The notes: generated by a model from the sequence alone, not told the origin. Positions 1-9,601 are shown, numbered from the stretch's first letter. The stretch is 64,000 nt of DNA from Geopseudomonas sagittaria (GCF_900115715.1 NZ_FOXM01000013.1:1-64000); one strand, 5' to 3'. Made by a program: numbers and translations.

Positions 1-13
1 GTGAGGCTTGACC
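1..13 (+). rRNA. 3' tail of 23S rRNA (partial)
   Basis: The first bases resemble the 3' end of Pseudomonas 23S rRNA, just before the 23S-5S spacer. The body of the gene lies outside the window and the exact mature end is approximate. Confidence 0.55.
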
Positions 14-146
14 ATATAACACCCAAACAATTTGTTGTTTGCGTGTGACAGGCCGAAAGCTTGCAAGAGCACGTGAAATTACCGAAAATACACCGATATC
101 ACATACCCAATTAGGGGAAGCGACTAAAAACGATTCCCCAACAAAT
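14..146 (+). other. 23S-5S internal transcribed spacer
   Basis: This non-coding spacer sits between the 23S tail and the 5S gene. It contains a perfect 7-bp hairpin (CAAACAA/TTGTTTG) near 28-45 and a second stem just before 5S near 113-140. Both are probably rRNA processing structures. No tRNA is present in it. Confidence 0.6.
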
Positions 147-264
147 TGCTTGACGACCATAGAGCGTTGGAACCACCTGATCCCATCCCGAACTCAGCAG
201 TGAAACGACGCATCGCCGATGGTAGTGTGGAGCTTCTCCATGTGAGAGTAGGTCATCGTCAAGC
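147..264 (+). rRNA. rrf: 5S ribosomal RNA
   Basis: The roughly 118-nt sequence matches Pseudomonas 5S rRNA throughout. The ends (TGCTTGACG and CGTCAAGC) pair to form helix I, and the internal run GAACTCAGCAGTGAAACG is the conserved loop. It closes an rrn operon whose 16S and 23S genes lie upstream of the window. The mature 3' end may be one or two bases further on. Confidence 0.95.
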
Positions 265-273
265 ACCTATACA

Positions 274-315
274 GAAACCCCGATCAGCTAACGCTGGTCG
301 GGGTTTCGGCTTTTG
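274..315 (+). terminator. rrn operon terminator
   Basis: Fourteen-base arms at 275-288 and 293-306 form a stem with one wobble position and a 4-nt loop. A T-rich stretch (TTTCGGCTTTT) follows. It lies directly after 5S and ends the rRNA transcript before birA. Confidence 0.85.
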
Positions 316-384
316 GTGGATTCTTTGCCGGATGCCGTTCCTGCCGTATATGATTTCGTGGCGTGCCGATTCGAGGTCTCTAGC

Positions 385-1332
385 TTGCAATTATTACGTC
401 TACTGGCGGACGGTCGTTTCCACTCCGGGGAGGAGTTGGGGCAGCGGCTGGGTATCAGTCGCAGTGCGGTCTGGAAGCAGCTGCAGCAGCTGCAAATCGA
501 TTCCGAGGTCCGCTTGCACCGGGTGCGGGGCAAGGGCTACCGGCTTGAACAGCCATTAAGCCTGTTGTCGGCGGAGGCTATCAGGGCGCGCCTGCCTGGC
601 CGGCGAGTCTGGGTCGAGGATCGGGTCGATTCGACCAATGCTCTGGCGCTTCGCTATCTAACCTGTCATGAGCCTCCGTTCGTGGTCCTGGCTGAAGCGC
701 AGACTGCCGGTCGCGGACGACGCGGGCGCCACTGGGTCAGTCCGTATGGAGAAAATCTGTATTTCTCCCAGGTCATCAGAATCGAACGCTCGGCTACACA
801 GTTGCAGGCGCTTAGCCTGGTGGTGGGGGTGGCTGTGTTACGCACCCTGCGCCAGCTGGGCGTGGCCGGTGTTGGCCTGAAATGGCCGAATGATCTGCTG
901 GTGGAGGGGAAAAAAATCGCCGGCATACTGCTCGAATTGAGTGGTGATCCCGCAGACGTGTGCCAGGTAGTGATTGGCGTCGGGATCAATGCCAACATGC
1001 GGGCGGGGAGTGGTATCGATCAGGACTGGACCTCCGTGTGTCTGGAAACGGGCCGGCAGGTGGAGCGCAGCGAGCTGGCCGCTGCACTGGCGGTTGAGCT
1101 TGAGCAGGTGTTGCGCGTCCATTGCGAGCAGGGCTTCGCCGCCTTTCACGGGGAGTGGGAAGCCAGTCATGCGTGGCAGGGACGTGAGGTTCGGCTGATC
1201 AGCGGCGTGCACGAGATTGGTGGCACGGTATTGGGTGTGACCATTGATGGCGGCTTGCGGCTGGCTGGCGAGGGTGGTGAGCAGGTTTACAGTGGCGGCG
1301 AACTGAGCCTGAGGCTGCAGCATGATTCTTGA
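385..1332 (+). CDS. birA: BirA bifunctional biotin ligase / biotin operon repressor
   Basis: BirA activates biotin with ATP to biotinyl-AMP and transfers it to the biotin carboxyl carrier protein of acetyl-CoA carboxylase. It also represses biotin genes. The roughly 315-aa product has an N-terminal winged helix-turn-helix (about residues 13-38), the catalytic biotinyl-AMP loop GRGRRG (109-114) and the KWPNDLL motif of the ligase domain. The TTG at 385 is chosen because GAGG lies 8-9 nt upstream and the protein then begins exactly at the HTH. A start at TTG 313 would add 24 unconserved residues next to the rrn terminator. It overlaps coaX by 11 nt, so the two are probably co-translated. Confidence 0.9.
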   Translation: MQLLRLLADGRFHSGEELGQRLGISRSAVWKQLQQLQIDSEVRLHRVRGKGYRLEQPLSLLSAEAIRARLPGRRVWVEDRVDSTNALALRYLTCHEPPFVVLAEAQTAGRGRRGRHWVSPYGENLYFSQVIRIERSATQLQALSLVVGVAVLRTLRQLGVAGVGLKWPNDLLVEGKKIAGILLELSGDPADVCQVVIGVGINANMRAGSGIDQDWTSVCLETGRQVERSELAAALAVELEQVLRVHCEQGFAAFHGEWEASHAWQGREVRLISGVHEIGGTVLGVTIDGGLRLAGEGGEQVYSGGELSLRLQHDS

Positions 1333-2077
1333 GCTGGATTGCGGCAACACCCTGATCAAGTGGCGGATATTGCCAGGCGAAGGTCAGGCGCCGCGGCATG
1401 TCGGCTCTGCTGGGTCGGATGTCGATCTGGTGGGGCAGCTGGATGGGCTGCCTGGGCTGCATTTGCGCTGGTGCCGGATCGTCAGTGTCAGAAGCGACGA
1501 AGAGACCAGTCGGTTGCTGGAGAAGTTGACGAGGCGTCACCCCGTGGAAGTGCGGCAGGCGACTGCTGCGCCATTCTGCTCCGGGGTGCGCAATGGCTAC
1601 GAGGACTATCGGCGGCTAGGGCTTGATCGCTGGTTGGCTGTCCTAGGCGGGTATCGGCTGGCCGGCAAGGCCTGCATGATCATCGACCTTGGCACGGCAA
1701 TCACTGCGGATTTCGTCAATGCCGGCGGCGAGCACCTGGGGGGGTACATCTGTCCTGGTTTGCCGCTGATGCGCGCCCAGCTGCGTACGCATACGCGGCG
1801 CATTCGTTATGACGATGCCGAGGCGGATCAGGCGCTGGCTGATTTGTCGCCGGGACGCACTTCCGCCCAGGCCGTGGAGCGGGGCTGTCTGCAGATGCTC
1901 AGGGGGTTTGTCGGTCTGCAATGTGCGCAGGCGGCAAGCCTTCTGGGGGCGGACTTCGATGTTTTCCTTACCGGGGGTGATGCAGCCCTGGTAGTCGATG
2001 TGTGGCCGGGGGCAAGGAATGTCGCCGACCTGGTCTTCGTGGGTCTGGCGCTGGCCTGCCCGATTGAGCGGGGTTGA
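1322..2077 (+). CDS. coaX: Type III pantothenate kinase CoaX
   Basis: CoaX phosphorylates pantothenate to 4'-phosphopantothenate, the first step of coenzyme A synthesis, in the cytoplasm. The 251-aa protein has the ASKHA-fold motifs of type III enzymes: DCGNT at residues 6-10, an IDLGTA segment with the central Asp near residue 121, and GGYICPG. Length is normal for the family. It overlaps the end of birA and is followed 5 nt later by the SPOR gene, so birA-coaX-SPOR reads as one operon. Confidence 0.93.
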   Translation: MILELDCGNTLIKWRILPGEGQAPRHVGSAGSDVDLVGQLDGLPGLHLRWCRIVSVRSDEETSRLLEKLTRRHPVEVRQATAAPFCSGVRNGYEDYRRLGLDRWLAVLGGYRLAGKACMIIDLGTAITADFVNAGGEHLGGYICPGLPLMRAQLRTHTRRIRYDDAEADQALADLSPGRTSAQAVERGCLQMLRGFVGLQCAQAASLLGADFDVFLTGGDAALVVDVWPGARNVADLVFVGLALACPIERG

Positions 2078-2081
2078 GCGG

Positions 2082-2771
2082 ATGCGTTGGTTGTTTCTGT
2101 TTCTGTTGTTGATGAATGTCGGACTATTTGTCTGGCAGCACCGATTGGCGCCGAGTGGTTCCAGTGAGCTGCCGCTGCTGGCTGGGCAGGCTGAGCGGGC
2201 TCCTGTGCAGACCGTGCCGGGGTTGACGCTGATGGCTGAGGCGCAGAACTCAAGGCCACAGAATCAGGCATCCGTCGTCGCAGACGGTGCCGCCCACTGT
2301 CTGGTGCTGGGCGGGTTTGACGCGCTCGAGCCCGCCCGCCAGCTCGAACAGCGGCTGCTGAGTCTGGACGTGGGCGTGCGTGTGGTCACCAGCGAGGCCT
2401 CATACGGTGCCGATCACTGGGTGTATATCCCGCCGCTGGCGTCAAGGCAGGCCTCGCTGCGACAGTTGCGCGAACTGCAGGCGAGAGGCATCGACAGCTA
2501 CCTGATCACCGAAGGCGAGCTGGCCGACGGCATCCTGCTGGGGGTCTTTCCGCGCCTGGACTCCGCGGTGAGTGTCGCTGAGAAGCTGCGCGCGGCGGGT
2601 TACGAGCCGCAGGTGCGTGAATTGCCGCGGATTTATCAGGAGTACTGGGTTCGCGTGGCCAAGAAAAGCCAGCGCTTGCTCGATGACGCCATGCTGGCTC
2701 GCCTGTCTGCCGACTTTCTCGATCTAAAACATCAACTTATCTCGTGTGGGGGGTTGCGTAGTGCGGAATGA
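2082..2771 (+). CDS. SPOR-domain inner-membrane protein
   Basis: This 229-aa protein starts with one hydrophobic segment (about residues 2-17) that should act as a membrane anchor or uncleaved signal. A variable linker and a sporulation-related-repeat (SPOR) type region follow, with alternating strands and helices from about residue 60 to 205. SPOR domains bind denuded septal peptidoglycan. The ATG at 2082 is chosen because it places the membrane segment at the N-terminus and follows coaX closely. A SPOR protein at this place between coaX and the tRNA cluster is usual in Pseudomonas. Its specific role is unknown. Confidence 0.75.
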   Translation: MRWLFLFLLLMNVGLFVWQHRLAPSGSSELPLLAGQAERAPVQTVPGLTLMAEAQNSRPQNQASVVADGAAHCLVLGGFDALEPARQLEQRLLSLDVGVRVVTSEASYGADHWVYIPPLASRQASLRQLRELQARGIDSYLITEGELADGILLGVFPRLDSAVSVAEKLRAAGYEPQVRELPRIYQEYWVRVAKKSQRLLDDAMLARLSADFLDLKHQLISCGGLRSAE

Positions 2772-2847
2772 CTGCCTATACTGCGCACCACTTGAGACGC
2801 ACTGCTAGGCAGGCATCGGAAAGTAGTCAAGAGGCTGTTAATTGTTC

Positions 2848-2876
2848 TTGACATGAGTGTGGCAAGCATTCAGAAT
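2848..2876 (+). promoter_or_regulatory. Sigma-70 promoter of the tRNA-tuf operon
   Basis: A perfect -35 TTGACA (2848-2853) is separated by 17 nt from CAGAAT (2871-2876). The discriminator after it is GC-rich (GCCGCACCG), as in promoters under stringent control. Transcription would start within a few bases of tRNA-Tyr. Confidence 0.85.
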
Positions 2877-2888
2877 GCCGCACCGTTT

Positions 2889-2973
<85 letters not shown>

Positions 2974-2998
2974 GATTTAAGCGTGAGCCACAAGCTCC

Positions 2999-3072
<74 letters not shown>

Positions 3073-3098
3073 GTTATGTTGTTCGTGCACAGCGTTTC

Positions 3099-3174
3099 GC
3101 TCATGTAGCTCAGCTGGTAGAGCACACCCTTGGTAAGGGTGAGGTCAGCGGTTCAAATCCGCTCATGAGCTCCA
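3099..3174 (+). tRNA. tRNA-Thr(GGU)
   Basis: This 76-nt tRNA has anticodon GGT at 3132-3134, acceptor stem GCTCATG/CATGAGC, T-loop TTCAAATCC and encoded CCA. It is last in the cluster, 82 nt before the tuf start codon, as in tufB operons. Confidence 0.97.
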
Positions 3175-3178
3175 ACTA

Positions 3179-3212
3179 AACAAAGGCAGATATGAAAATA
3201 TCTGCCTTTGTT
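3179..3212 (+). terminator. Perfect hairpin after tRNA-Thr (partial terminator or processing site)
   Basis: Arms at 3179-3193 and 3198-3212 form a perfect 15-bp stem closed by a GAAA tetraloop. The 3' side has only a short T-rich stretch (TTTGTTCTAT). It could end part of the tRNA transcripts while allowing readthrough into tuf, or serve as an RNA processing site. I see no separate promoter between it and tuf. Confidence 0.7.
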
Positions 3213-3256
3213 CTATGTGGGCAATTTGTCCAGTTCCTCGACGGGAGAGTGTCTCG

Positions 3257-4450
3257 ATGGCTAAAGAGAAATTTGAACGTAACAAACCGCACGTCAACGT
3301 TGGCACCATCGGTCACGTCGACCATGGCAAGACCACTCTGACTGCTGCTCTGACCAAGGTCTGCGCTGAGACCTGGGGTGGTTCCGCTCGTGACTTCGCC
3401 CAGATCGACAACGCTCCGGAAGAAAAAGCTCGCGGTATCACCATCAACACCTCTCACGTTGAATACGATTCCGCCATTCGTCACTACGCTCACGTTGACT
3501 GCCCTGGTCACGCTGACTACGTGAAGAACATGATCACCGGTGCTGCGCAGATGGACGGCGCGATCCTGGTGTGCTCGGCTGCCGACGGCCCGATGCCGCA
3601 GACCCGCGAGCACATCCTGCTGTCCCGTCAGGTGGGTGTTCCCTACATCGTCGTGTTCCTGAACAAGGCCGACATGGTGGACGACGCCGAGCTGCTGGAA
3701 CTGGTCGAGATGGAAGTTCGTGATCTGCTGAACACCTACGACTTCCCGGGCGACGACACTCCGATCGTTACCGGTTCGGCGCTGATGGCCCTGAACGGTC
3801 AGGACGACAACGAAATGGGTGTTTCCGCCGTGCGCAAGCTGGTTGAAACCCTCGACTCCTACATCCCGGAGCCGGTTCGTGCCGTTGACCAGCCGTTCCT
3901 GATGCCGATCGAAGACGTGTTCTCGATCTCCGGTCGTGGCACCGTGGTGACCGGTCGTATCGAGCGCGGCATCGTCAAGGTCCAGGAAGAAGTGGAAATC
4001 GTCGGCATCCGTCCGACCTCCAAGACCACCTGCACCGGCGTGGAAATGTTCCGCAAGCTGCTCGACGAAGGTCGTGCCGGCGAGAACGTGGGCATCCTGC
4101 TGCGCGGCATCAAGCGTGAGGACGTCGAGCGTGGCCAGGTTCTGGCCAAGCCGGGCACCATCAAGCCGCACACCAAGTTCGAAGCTGAAGTGTACGTGCT
4201 GTCCAAGGAAGAAGGCGGTCGTCACACCCCGTTCTTCAAGGGCTACCGCCCGCAGTTCTACTTCCGTACCACCGACGTGACCGGCAACTGCGAGCTGCCG
4301 GAAGGCGTTGAAATGGTAATGCCGGGCGACAACATCAAGATGGTTGTCACCCTGATCGCTCCGATCGCCATGGAAGACGGCCTGCGCTTCGCGATCCGCG
4401 AAGGCGGCCGTACCGTCGGCGCCGGCGTGGTTGCCAAGATCTTCGAGTAA
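3257..4450 (+). CDS. tuf: Elongation factor Tu
   Basis: EF-Tu carries aminoacyl-tRNA to the ribosomal A site with GTP. The 397-aa product has the usual length and the G motifs GHVDHGKT (residues 19-26), DCPGHADY (about 81-88) and NKAD (about 136-139), followed by the two beta-barrel domains. The ATG at 3257 has GGGAG upstream and gives the canonical [12 protein letters not shown] start. The 5' neighbours (tRNA-Tyr-Gly-Thr) are those of tufB, while the 3' neighbour (rpsJ) is that of tufA. The gene therefore sits at a junction where two tuf copies normally bracket about 20 kb of essential genes. Confidence 0.98.
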   Translation: MAKEKFERNKPHVNVGTIGHVDHGKTTLTAALTKVCAETWGGSARDFAQIDNAPEEKARGITINTSHVEYDSAIRHYAHVDCPGHADYVKNMITGAAQMDGAILVCSAADGPMPQTREHILLSRQVGVPYIVVFLNKADMVDDAELLELVEMEVRDLLNTYDFPGDDTPIVTGSALMALNGQDDNEMGVSAVRKLVETLDSYIPEPVRAVDQPFLMPIEDVFSISGRGTVVTGRIERGIVKVQEEVEIVGIRPTSKTTCTGVEMFRKLLDEGRAGENVGILLRGIKREDVERGQVLAKPGTIKPHTKFEAEVYVLSKEEGGRHTPFFKGYRPQFYFRTTDVTGNCELPEGVEMVMPGDNIKMVVTLIAPIAMEDGLRFAIREGGRTVGAGVVAKIFE

Positions 4451-4470
4451 TCGAAGTCTGGTGACAGAGG

Positions 4471-4500
4471 AGCCCCCGCTTTGCGGGGGCTTTCTCGTTT
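4471..4500 (+). terminator. Terminator of tuf
   Basis: Nine-base arms AGCCCCCGC (4471-4479) and GCGGGGGCT (4483-4491) with a TTT loop are followed by TTTCTCGTTT. It lies 20 nt after the tuf stop codon and separates tuf from the S10 operon. Confidence 0.9.
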
Positions 4501-4511
4501 CCGCCCATTGG

Positions 4512-4540
4512 TTGACACCCCGGAGGGGCGTCCGTACAAT
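4512..4540 (+). promoter_or_regulatory. Sigma-70 promoter of the S10 operon
   Basis: TTGACA (4512-4517), a 17-nt spacer and TACAAT (4535-4540) form a near-consensus promoter. It leaves a leader of only about 50 nt before rpsJ. I see no long S10 leader of the E. coli L4-regulated type. Confidence 0.88.
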
Positions 4541-4600
4541 TGCGCCTCCTTTTACCGGGCGTAGTCCGTCTGGTGGGAATAGCTAGAGTCTGAGGTCAAA

Positions 4601-4912
4601 ATGCAAAATCAACAAATCCGTATTCGGTTGAAGGCTTTTGACCACCGCCTGATCGATCAATCAACCCAGGAAATCGTGGAAACCGCGAAACGTACTGGTG
4701 CTCAGGTCCGTGGTCCGATTCCTCTGCCGACCCGCAAAGAGCGGTTCACCGTGCTGGTTTCTCCGCACGTCAACAAGGATGCGCGTGATCAGTACGAAAT
4801 TCGTACTCACAAGCGCGTGCTCGACATCGTTCAGCCGACCGACAAGACCGTCGACGCGCTGATGAAGCTCGACCTTGCTGCCGGTGTCGAAGTACAAATC
4901 AGCCTCGGCTGA
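4601..4912 (+). CDS. rpsJ: 30S ribosomal protein S10 / NusE
   Basis: S10 is a 30S head protein that also acts as NusE, pairing with NusB in rrn antitermination. The 103-aa sequence ([17 protein letters not shown] start) has the full family length. It is first in the S10 operon behind its own strong promoter, and rplC follows 87 nt later. Confidence 0.98.
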
Positions 4913-4999
4913 AATCCATTCCCGGATTTCGGTCGTGTAACGCTCTGAAATGGGCGGCCATAGCGGGTGAAAGCCCCGTACACTCATGAGGTTCAAGAC

Positions 5000-5629
5000 A
5001 TGACTATTGGTGTAGTCGGTCGCAAGTGCGGCATGACCCGCATTTTCACCGAAGATGGTGTCTCTATTCCGGTTACGGTCATCGAAGTCGAGCCGAATCG
5101 CGTCACCCAGTTCAAGAATGAAGAGAGCGATGGCTATCGCGCCGTACAGGTAACTGTTGGCGAGCGTCGCGCTTCCCGTGTGACCAAGGCGCAAGCCGGT
5201 CACTTCGCCAAGGCCAGTGTTGCTGCCGGTCGCACCGTCATGGAATTCCGCCTCGAAGGCGAAGAGTTCCAGGCTGGCGATCAGCTCACCGTTGAGCAGT
5301 TCCAAGCCGGACAGATGGTCGATGTGACCGGTCAGTCCAAGGGTAAAGGCTACGCCGGTACCATCAAGCGCTGGAACTTCCGCGGCCAGGACAACACCCA
5401 CGGCAACTCCGTATCTCACCGTGCTCCGGGTTCCATCGGCCAGTGCCAGACTCCTGGTCGAGTGTTCAAGGGCAAGAAGATGTCCGGTCATATGGGCGCC
5501 GAGCGCGTGACCGTTCAGTCCCTGGAAGTTGTTCGTGTCGATGCCGAGCGCAATCTGCTGTTGGTCAAGGGCGCAGTCCCGGGTGCCACTGGCGGTGACG
5601 TGATCGTGCGTCCGGCAGCCAAGGCTTAA
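5000..5629 (+). CDS. rplC: 50S ribosomal protein L3
   Basis: L3 is an early-assembly 50S protein whose extension reaches toward the peptidyl transferase centre. The product is 209 aa. The ATG at 5000 is chosen because GAGG lies 8-9 nt upstream and the protein then starts [14 protein letters not shown], the family N-terminus. An in-frame ATG at 4967 would add 11 unconserved residues. The central [10 protein letters not shown] segment holds the Gln that is methylated in E. coli L3. Confidence 0.97.
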   Translation: MTIGVVGRKCGMTRIFTEDGVSIPVTVIEVEPNRVTQFKNEESDGYRAVQVTVGERRASRVTKAQAGHFAKASVAAGRTVMEFRLEGEEFQAGDQLTVEQFQAGQMVDVTGQSKGKGYAGTIKRWNFRGQDNTHGNSVSHRAPGSIGQCQTPGRVFKGKKMSGHMGAERVTVQSLEVVRVDAERNLLLVKGAVPGATGGDVIVRPAAKA

Positions 5630-5643
5630 GGGAGATTCGAGAG

Positions 5644-6246
5644 ATGCAACTGAATGTGAACGGTGCGCAGGCGATCGAAGTCTCCGAGCGTACCTTTGGT
5701 GATGAGTTCAACGAGACCCTGGTGCACCAGGCTGTCGTTGCCTACATGGCAGGTGGTCGTCAGGGCACCCGCGCGCAGAAGACCCGCTCCGAAGTGCGTG
5801 GCGGTGGCAAGAAGCCGTGGCGCCAGAAGGGTTCGGGCCGTGCCCGTGCCGGCACCATCCGCAGCCCCATCTGGCGCTCGGGTGGCGTGACCTTCGCCGC
5901 CAAGCCGCAAGACCACTCGCAGAAGCTCAACAAGAAGATGTACCGCGCGGCCATGCGCTCGATCCTGAGCGAGCTGGTGCGTCAGGACCGTCTGATTGTT
6001 GTTGAAGATTTTGCCGTTGATGCCCCGAAGACCAAGAGCTTGGTTGGCAAGCTGGATGGCCTGGGCCTGAGCGACGTGCTGATCGTGACCGACGGTGTCG
6101 ATGAGAACCTGTACCTGGCAGCGCGCAACCTGCCGCACGTCGACGTTCGTGACGTGCAGGGTTCCGACCCGGTCAGCCTGATCGCCTACGACAAGGTGCT
6201 GGTCACCGTGTCCGCCGTGAAGAAATTCGAGGAGCTGCTGGGATGA
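5644..6246 (+). CDS. rplD: 50S ribosomal protein L4
   Basis: L4 is a primary 23S binder whose extended loop lines the exit tunnel; here the loop includes the Arg/Gly-rich stretch around [16 protein letters not shown]. In E. coli L4 also represses the S10 operon through its leader, but the leader here is short. The 200-aa product has full length. Its last codons overlap rplW by 4 nt (ATGA), so the two are translationally coupled. Confidence 0.97.
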   Translation: MQLNVNGAQAIEVSERTFGDEFNETLVHQAVVAYMAGGRQGTRAQKTRSEVRGGGKKPWRQKGSGRARAGTIRSPIWRSGGVTFAAKPQDHSQKLNKKMYRAAMRSILSELVRQDRLIVVEDFAVDAPKTKSLVGKLDGLGLSDVLIVTDGVDENLYLAARNLPHVDVRDVQGSDPVSLIAYDKVLVTVSAVKKFEELLG

Positions 6247-6542
6247 ACCAGGAACGCGTATTTAAAGTGCTGCTTGGCCCGCACGTCTCCGAGAAGGCCA
6301 CCACTCTTGCCGATGGCAAGGGTCAGTTCGTTTTCAAGGTTGCCACTGATGCAACCAAGCTGGAAATCAAGAAGGCCGTCGAATCCCTGTTCAGCGTCAA
6401 GGTGGAGCGTGTAAGCACCCTGAACGTCAAGGGCAAGACCAAGCGCACTGCCCGCGGTTTCGGCAAGCGCAACGACTGGAAAAAGGCGTACATCGCCCTC
6501 CAGCCGGGCCAGGATCTCGATTTCGCCAGCGGCGCTGAGTAA
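6243..6542 (+). CDS. rplW: 50S ribosomal protein L23
   Basis: L23 sits at the tunnel exit, where signal recognition particle and trigger factor dock. The 99-aa protein shows the family core VSEKAT near the N-terminus and a basic C-terminal strand. The start overlaps the rplD stop by 4 nt, and rplB follows 14 nt downstream. Confidence 0.97.
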   Translation: MNQERVFKVLLGPHVSEKATTLADGKGQFVFKVATDATKLEIKKAVESLFSVKVERVSTLNVKGKTKRTARGFGKRNDWKKAYIALQPGQDLDFASGAE

Positions 6543-6556
6543 GGTAGGAGTGCATC

Positions 6557-7378
6557 ATGGCAATCGTTAAATGCAAGCCGACTTCCGCTGGCCGTCGTTT
6601 CGTGGTCAAGGTGGTCAATTCCGACCTGCACAAGGGCGCTCCGTTCGCTCCGCTGGTCGAGAAGAAAAGCAAGACCGGTGGTCGTAACAACAACGGCCGC
6701 ATCACCACTCGCCACATCGGCGGTGGTCACAAGCAGCACTATCGTCTGGTCGATTTCCGTCGCAACAAGGATGGCATTCCTGCCACCGTTGAGCGTATCG
6801 AATATGACCCGAACCGCACTGCCCACATTGCCCTGCTGCTGTTCGCAGACGGCGAGCGTCGCTACATCATCGCGCCGAAGGGCGTGAGTGCTGGCGATCA
6901 GCTGGTCTCCGGTGCCCACGCACCGATCAAGGTTGGCAACAGCCTGCCGCTGCGCAACATTCCGGTTGGTTCGACCGTTCACGGTATCGAGCTGAAGCCG
7001 GGCAAGGGTGCTCAGATCGCGCGTTCCGCTGGTGCATCCGCTCAGCTGGTTGCTCGCGAAGGCGTCTACGTGACTCTGCGTCTGCGCTCCGGTGAGATGC
7101 GCAAGGTCCTGGCCGAGTGCCGTGCGACCCTGGGCGAAGTCTCGAACTCCGAGCACAGCCTGCGTTCGCTGGGTAAGGCCGGTGCCAAGCGCTGGAAGGG
7201 CATTCGTCCGACCGTGCGTGGTTCCGCGATGAACCCGGTCGACCACCCGCATGGTGGTGGTGAAGGTCGTACCTCTGGTGGCCGTCATCCGGTGTCGCCG
7301 TGGGGCTTCCCGACCAAGGGCGCGAAGACCCGCTCCAACAAGCGCACCGACAACATGATTGTCCGTCGCCGCAAGTAA
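6557..7378 (+). CDS. rplB: 50S ribosomal protein L2
   Basis: L2 is needed for subunit joining and peptidyl transfer. The 273-aa protein is full length and carries the conserved segment [20 protein letters not shown] near the C-terminus, including the His important for activity in E. coli L2. It has a good ribosome-binding site (GGTAGGAG) before the ATG. Confidence 0.98.
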   Translation: MAIVKCKPTSAGRRFVVKVVNSDLHKGAPFAPLVEKKSKTGGRNNNGRITTRHIGGGHKQHYRLVDFRRNKDGIPATVERIEYDPNRTAHIALLLFADGERRYIIAPKGVSAGDQLVSGAHAPIKVGNSLPLRNIPVGSTVHGIELKPGKGAQIARSAGASAQLVAREGVYVTLRLRSGEMRKVLAECRATLGEVSNSEHSLRSLGKAGAKRWKGIRPTVRGSAMNPVDHPHGGGEGRTSGGRHPVSPWGFPTKGAKTRSNKRTDNMIVRRRK

Positions 7379-7394
7379 CTAGAGGGATACGACA

Positions 7395-7670
7395 GTGCCG
7401 CGTTCTCTGAAAAAAGGTCCGTTCATCGATCTTCACCTGATTAAGAAGATCGAAGTGGCGGTGGAAAAGAACGACCGTAAGCCGATCAAGACCTGGTCGC
7501 GTCGTTCGATGATTCTGCCGCAGATGGTCGGTCTGACCATCGCCGTGCATAACGGTCGTCAACATGTCCCGGTTCTCGTGAACGAAGACATGGTCGGCCA
7601 CAAACTGGGCGAGTTCGCCGCTACCCGCACCTATCGCGGGCACGTGGCTGACAAGAAAGCCAAGCGTTAA
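7395..7670 (+). CDS. rpsS: 30S ribosomal protein S19
   Basis: S19 lies in the 30S head beside S13 and contacts the A-site tRNA bridge. The 91-aa product uses a GTG start at 7395 behind AGAGGGAT and starts [15 protein letters not shown], the conserved N-terminus. It lies 16 nt after rplB and 10 nt before rplV. Confidence 0.97.
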   Translation: MPRSLKKGPFIDLHLIKKIEVAVEKNDRKPIKTWSRRSMILPQMVGLTIAVHNGRQHVPVLVNEDMVGHKLGEFAATRTYRGHVADKKAKR

Positions 7671-7680
7671 GGGGTAGGAA

Positions 7681-8013
7681 ATGGAAGTAGCCGCTAAGTT
7701 GTCGGGCGCTCGCATCTCCGCCCAGAAAGCCCGCCTGGTCGCTGACCAGATCCGTGGCAAAAAGGTTGGTGAGGCGCTCAATCTGCTGGCTTTCAGCAAC
7801 AAGAAAGCCGGTGCCATCATCAAGAAAGTGCTTGAGTCGGCCGTGGCCAACGCCGAGCACAACGAAGGCGCAGACGTGGATGACCTGAAGGTTTCCACCG
7901 TTTTCGTCAACGAAGGGCGTTCGCTGAAGCGCATCATGCCGCGTGCCAAAGGCCGTGCTGATCGCATCGTCAAGCGGTCTTGCCATATCACTGTCAAGGT
8001 TGCGGACAAGTAA
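7681..8013 (+). CDS. rplV: 50S ribosomal protein L22
   Basis: L22 binds all 23S domains, and its hairpin loop narrows the exit tunnel near the macrolide site. The 110-aa sequence is full length, with the beta-hairpin around [18 protein letters not shown]. It is spaced 13 nt from rpsC. Confidence 0.97.
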   Translation: MEVAAKLSGARISAQKARLVADQIRGKKVGEALNLLAFSNKKAGAIIKKVLESAVANAEHNEGADVDDLKVSTVFVNEGRSLKRIMPRAKGRADRIVKRSCHITVKVADK

Positions 8014-8026
8014 CGGAGTCGATCAG

Positions 8027-8713
8027 ATGGGTCAGAAAGTACATCCCACTGGCATTCGCCTGGGAATCGTCAAGGAGCACACCTCCGTCTGGTACGCAGA
8101 TAAGCGCACTTACGCTGATTATCTGTTTGCCGACCTGAAGGTTCGTGAGTACCTCCAAGACAAATTAAAAAGCGCTTCCGTGAGCCGTATCGACATCGCT
8201 CGTCCGGCTCAGACCGCTCGCATCACCATCCACACCGCTCGTCCCGGCATCGTGATCGGCAAGAAGGGTGAGGATGTTGAGAAGCTGCGTCAGGAACTGA
8301 CCAAGCAAATGGGTGTGCCGGTGCACATCAACATCGAAGAGATCCGCAAGCCGGAACTCGACGGTATGCTGGTTGCGCAGAGCGTAGCTCAGCAGCTGGA
8401 GCGTCGCGTCATGTTCCGTCGCGCCATGAAGCGCGCCGTGCAGAACGCCATGCGTATTGGTGCCAAGGGCATCAAGATCCAGGTGAGTGGTCGTCTGGGC
8501 GGGGCTGAGATTGCCCGTACCGAGTGGTATCGCGAAGGTCGTGTGCCCCTGCACACCCTGCGTGCCGACATCGACTACGCCACCTACGAAGCGCACACCA
8601 CCTACGGTGTGATCGGTGTGAAGGTTTGGATCTTCAAGGGCGAGGTCATCGGTGGCCAGCACGAAGAGCTCAAGCCGCAAGCGCCTGCGCCTCGCAAAAA
8701 AGCTGCTAAGTAA
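8027..8713 (+). CDS. rpsC: 30S ribosomal protein S3
   Basis: S3 forms part of the mRNA entry channel. The 228-aa protein has an N-terminal KH domain ([11 protein letters not shown] near residues 60-70) and the S3 C-terminal domain, ending in a Lys/Ala/Pro-rich tail. The ATG at 8027 is chosen because CGGAG lies upstream and the product then starts [13 protein letters not shown]. Upstream in-frame codons fall inside rplV. Confidence 0.97.
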   Translation: MGQKVHPTGIRLGIVKEHTSVWYADKRTYADYLFADLKVREYLQDKLKSASVSRIDIARPAQTARITIHTARPGIVIGKKGEDVEKLRQELTKQMGVPVHINIEEIRKPELDGMLVAQSVAQQLERRVMFRRAMKRAVQNAMRIGAKGIKIQVSGRLGGAEIARTEWYREGRVPLHTLRADIDYATYEAHTTYGVIGVKVWIFKGEVIGGQHEELKPQAPAPRKKAAK

Positions 8714-8727
8714 GAGGAGTACGCAAC

Positions 8728-9141
8728 ATGCTGCAACCCAAGCGTACAAAATTCCGCAAGCAGATGACCGGCCACAACCGTGGTCTGGCTCAGCGCGGTA
8801 GCAAGGTCAGCTTCGGCGAGTACGCGCTGAAGTCTGTTAGCCGTGGTCGCCTCACCGCACGTCAGATCGAGTCCGCTCGTCGCGCACTCACCCGTCACGT
8901 CAAGCGTGGCGGCAAGATCTGGATCCGCGTGTTCCCCGACAAGCCGGTTACCAAGAAGCCCCTCGAAGTTCGTATGGGTAAGGGTAAGGGCGGCGTCGAG
9001 TACTGGGTAGCCCTGATCCAGCCGGGCAAGGTCCTGTACGAGATCGAGGGTGTATCCGAAGAGCTGGCTCGCGAGGCTTTCGCCCTGGCGGCTGCAAAGC
9101 TGCCGCTCGAGACCACCTTTGTTAAGCGGACGGTGATGTGA
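8728..9141 (+). CDS. rplP: 50S ribosomal protein L16
   Basis: L16 organises the A-site side of the large subunit. The 137-aa product is full length and starts [19 protein letters not shown] behind AAGAGGAG. The stop codon shares one base with the rpmC start (TGATG), indicating coupled translation. Confidence 0.97.
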   Translation: MLQPKRTKFRKQMTGHNRGLAQRGSKVSFGEYALKSVSRGRLTARQIESARRALTRHVKRGGKIWIRVFPDKPVTKKPLEVRMGKGKGGVEYWVALIQPGKVLYEIEGVSEELAREAFALAAAKLPLETTFVKRTVM

Positions 9142-9332
9142 TGAAAGCGAATGAACTTCGTGAAAAATCCGCGGAGCAGCTGAACGAGCAACTGCTCGGC
9201 CTGCTGCGCGACCAGTTCAATCTGCGCATGCAGAAGGCAACTGGCCAGTTGGGGCAGTCCCACCTGCTCTCGCAAGTTAAGCGCGACATCGCTCGCGTGA
9301 AAACTGTGCTCAACCAGCAGGCAGGTAAGTGA
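9141..9332 (+). CDS. rpmC: 50S ribosomal protein L29
   Basis: L29 is a small helical protein near the tunnel exit, next to L23. The 63-aa product starts at the ATG at 9141, which overlaps the rplP stop by one base. A GTG one codon earlier is possible but less likely. The sequence [19 protein letters not shown] is typical of the family. Confidence 0.95.
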   Translation: MKANELREKSAEQLNEQLLGLLRDQFNLRMQKATGQLGQSHLLSQVKRDIARVKTVLNQQAGK

Positions 9333-9334
9333 TC

Positions 9335-9601
9335 ATGGCTGAAGCTCAGAAGACCGTCCGTACGCTGACCGGCAAAGTCGTCAGCGACAAAATGGACAAG
9401 ACCATCACCGTCCTGATCGAGCGTCGCGTAAAGCACCCGATCTACGGTAAATACGTGAAGCGTTCGACCAAGCTGCACGCCCACGACGAAAACAACCAGT
9501 GCCGCATGGGTGACCTCGTCACCATTCGCGAGACTCGTCCGCTGGCCAAGACCAAGGCCTGGGCTCTGGTCGAAATCGTCGAACGTGCCGTGGAAGTCTA
9601 A
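9335..9601 (+). CDS. rpsQ: 30S ribosomal protein S17
   Basis: S17 is a primary 16S-binding OB-fold protein. The 88-aa product starts at ATG 9335, giving [17 protein letters not shown] as in Pseudomonas S17. It follows the rpmC stop by 2 nt. A GTG six bases earlier is in frame but overlaps the rpmC stop. Confidence 0.96.
   Translation: MAEAQKTVRTLTGKVVSDKMDKTITVLIERRVKHPIYGKYVKRSTKLHAHDENNQCRMGDLVTIRETRPLAKTKAWALVEIVERAVEV

Noticed and set aside
146-559. Open frame across 5S rRNA and the start of birA
   Set aside because: It covers a structural RNA and a terminator and is out of frame with birA.
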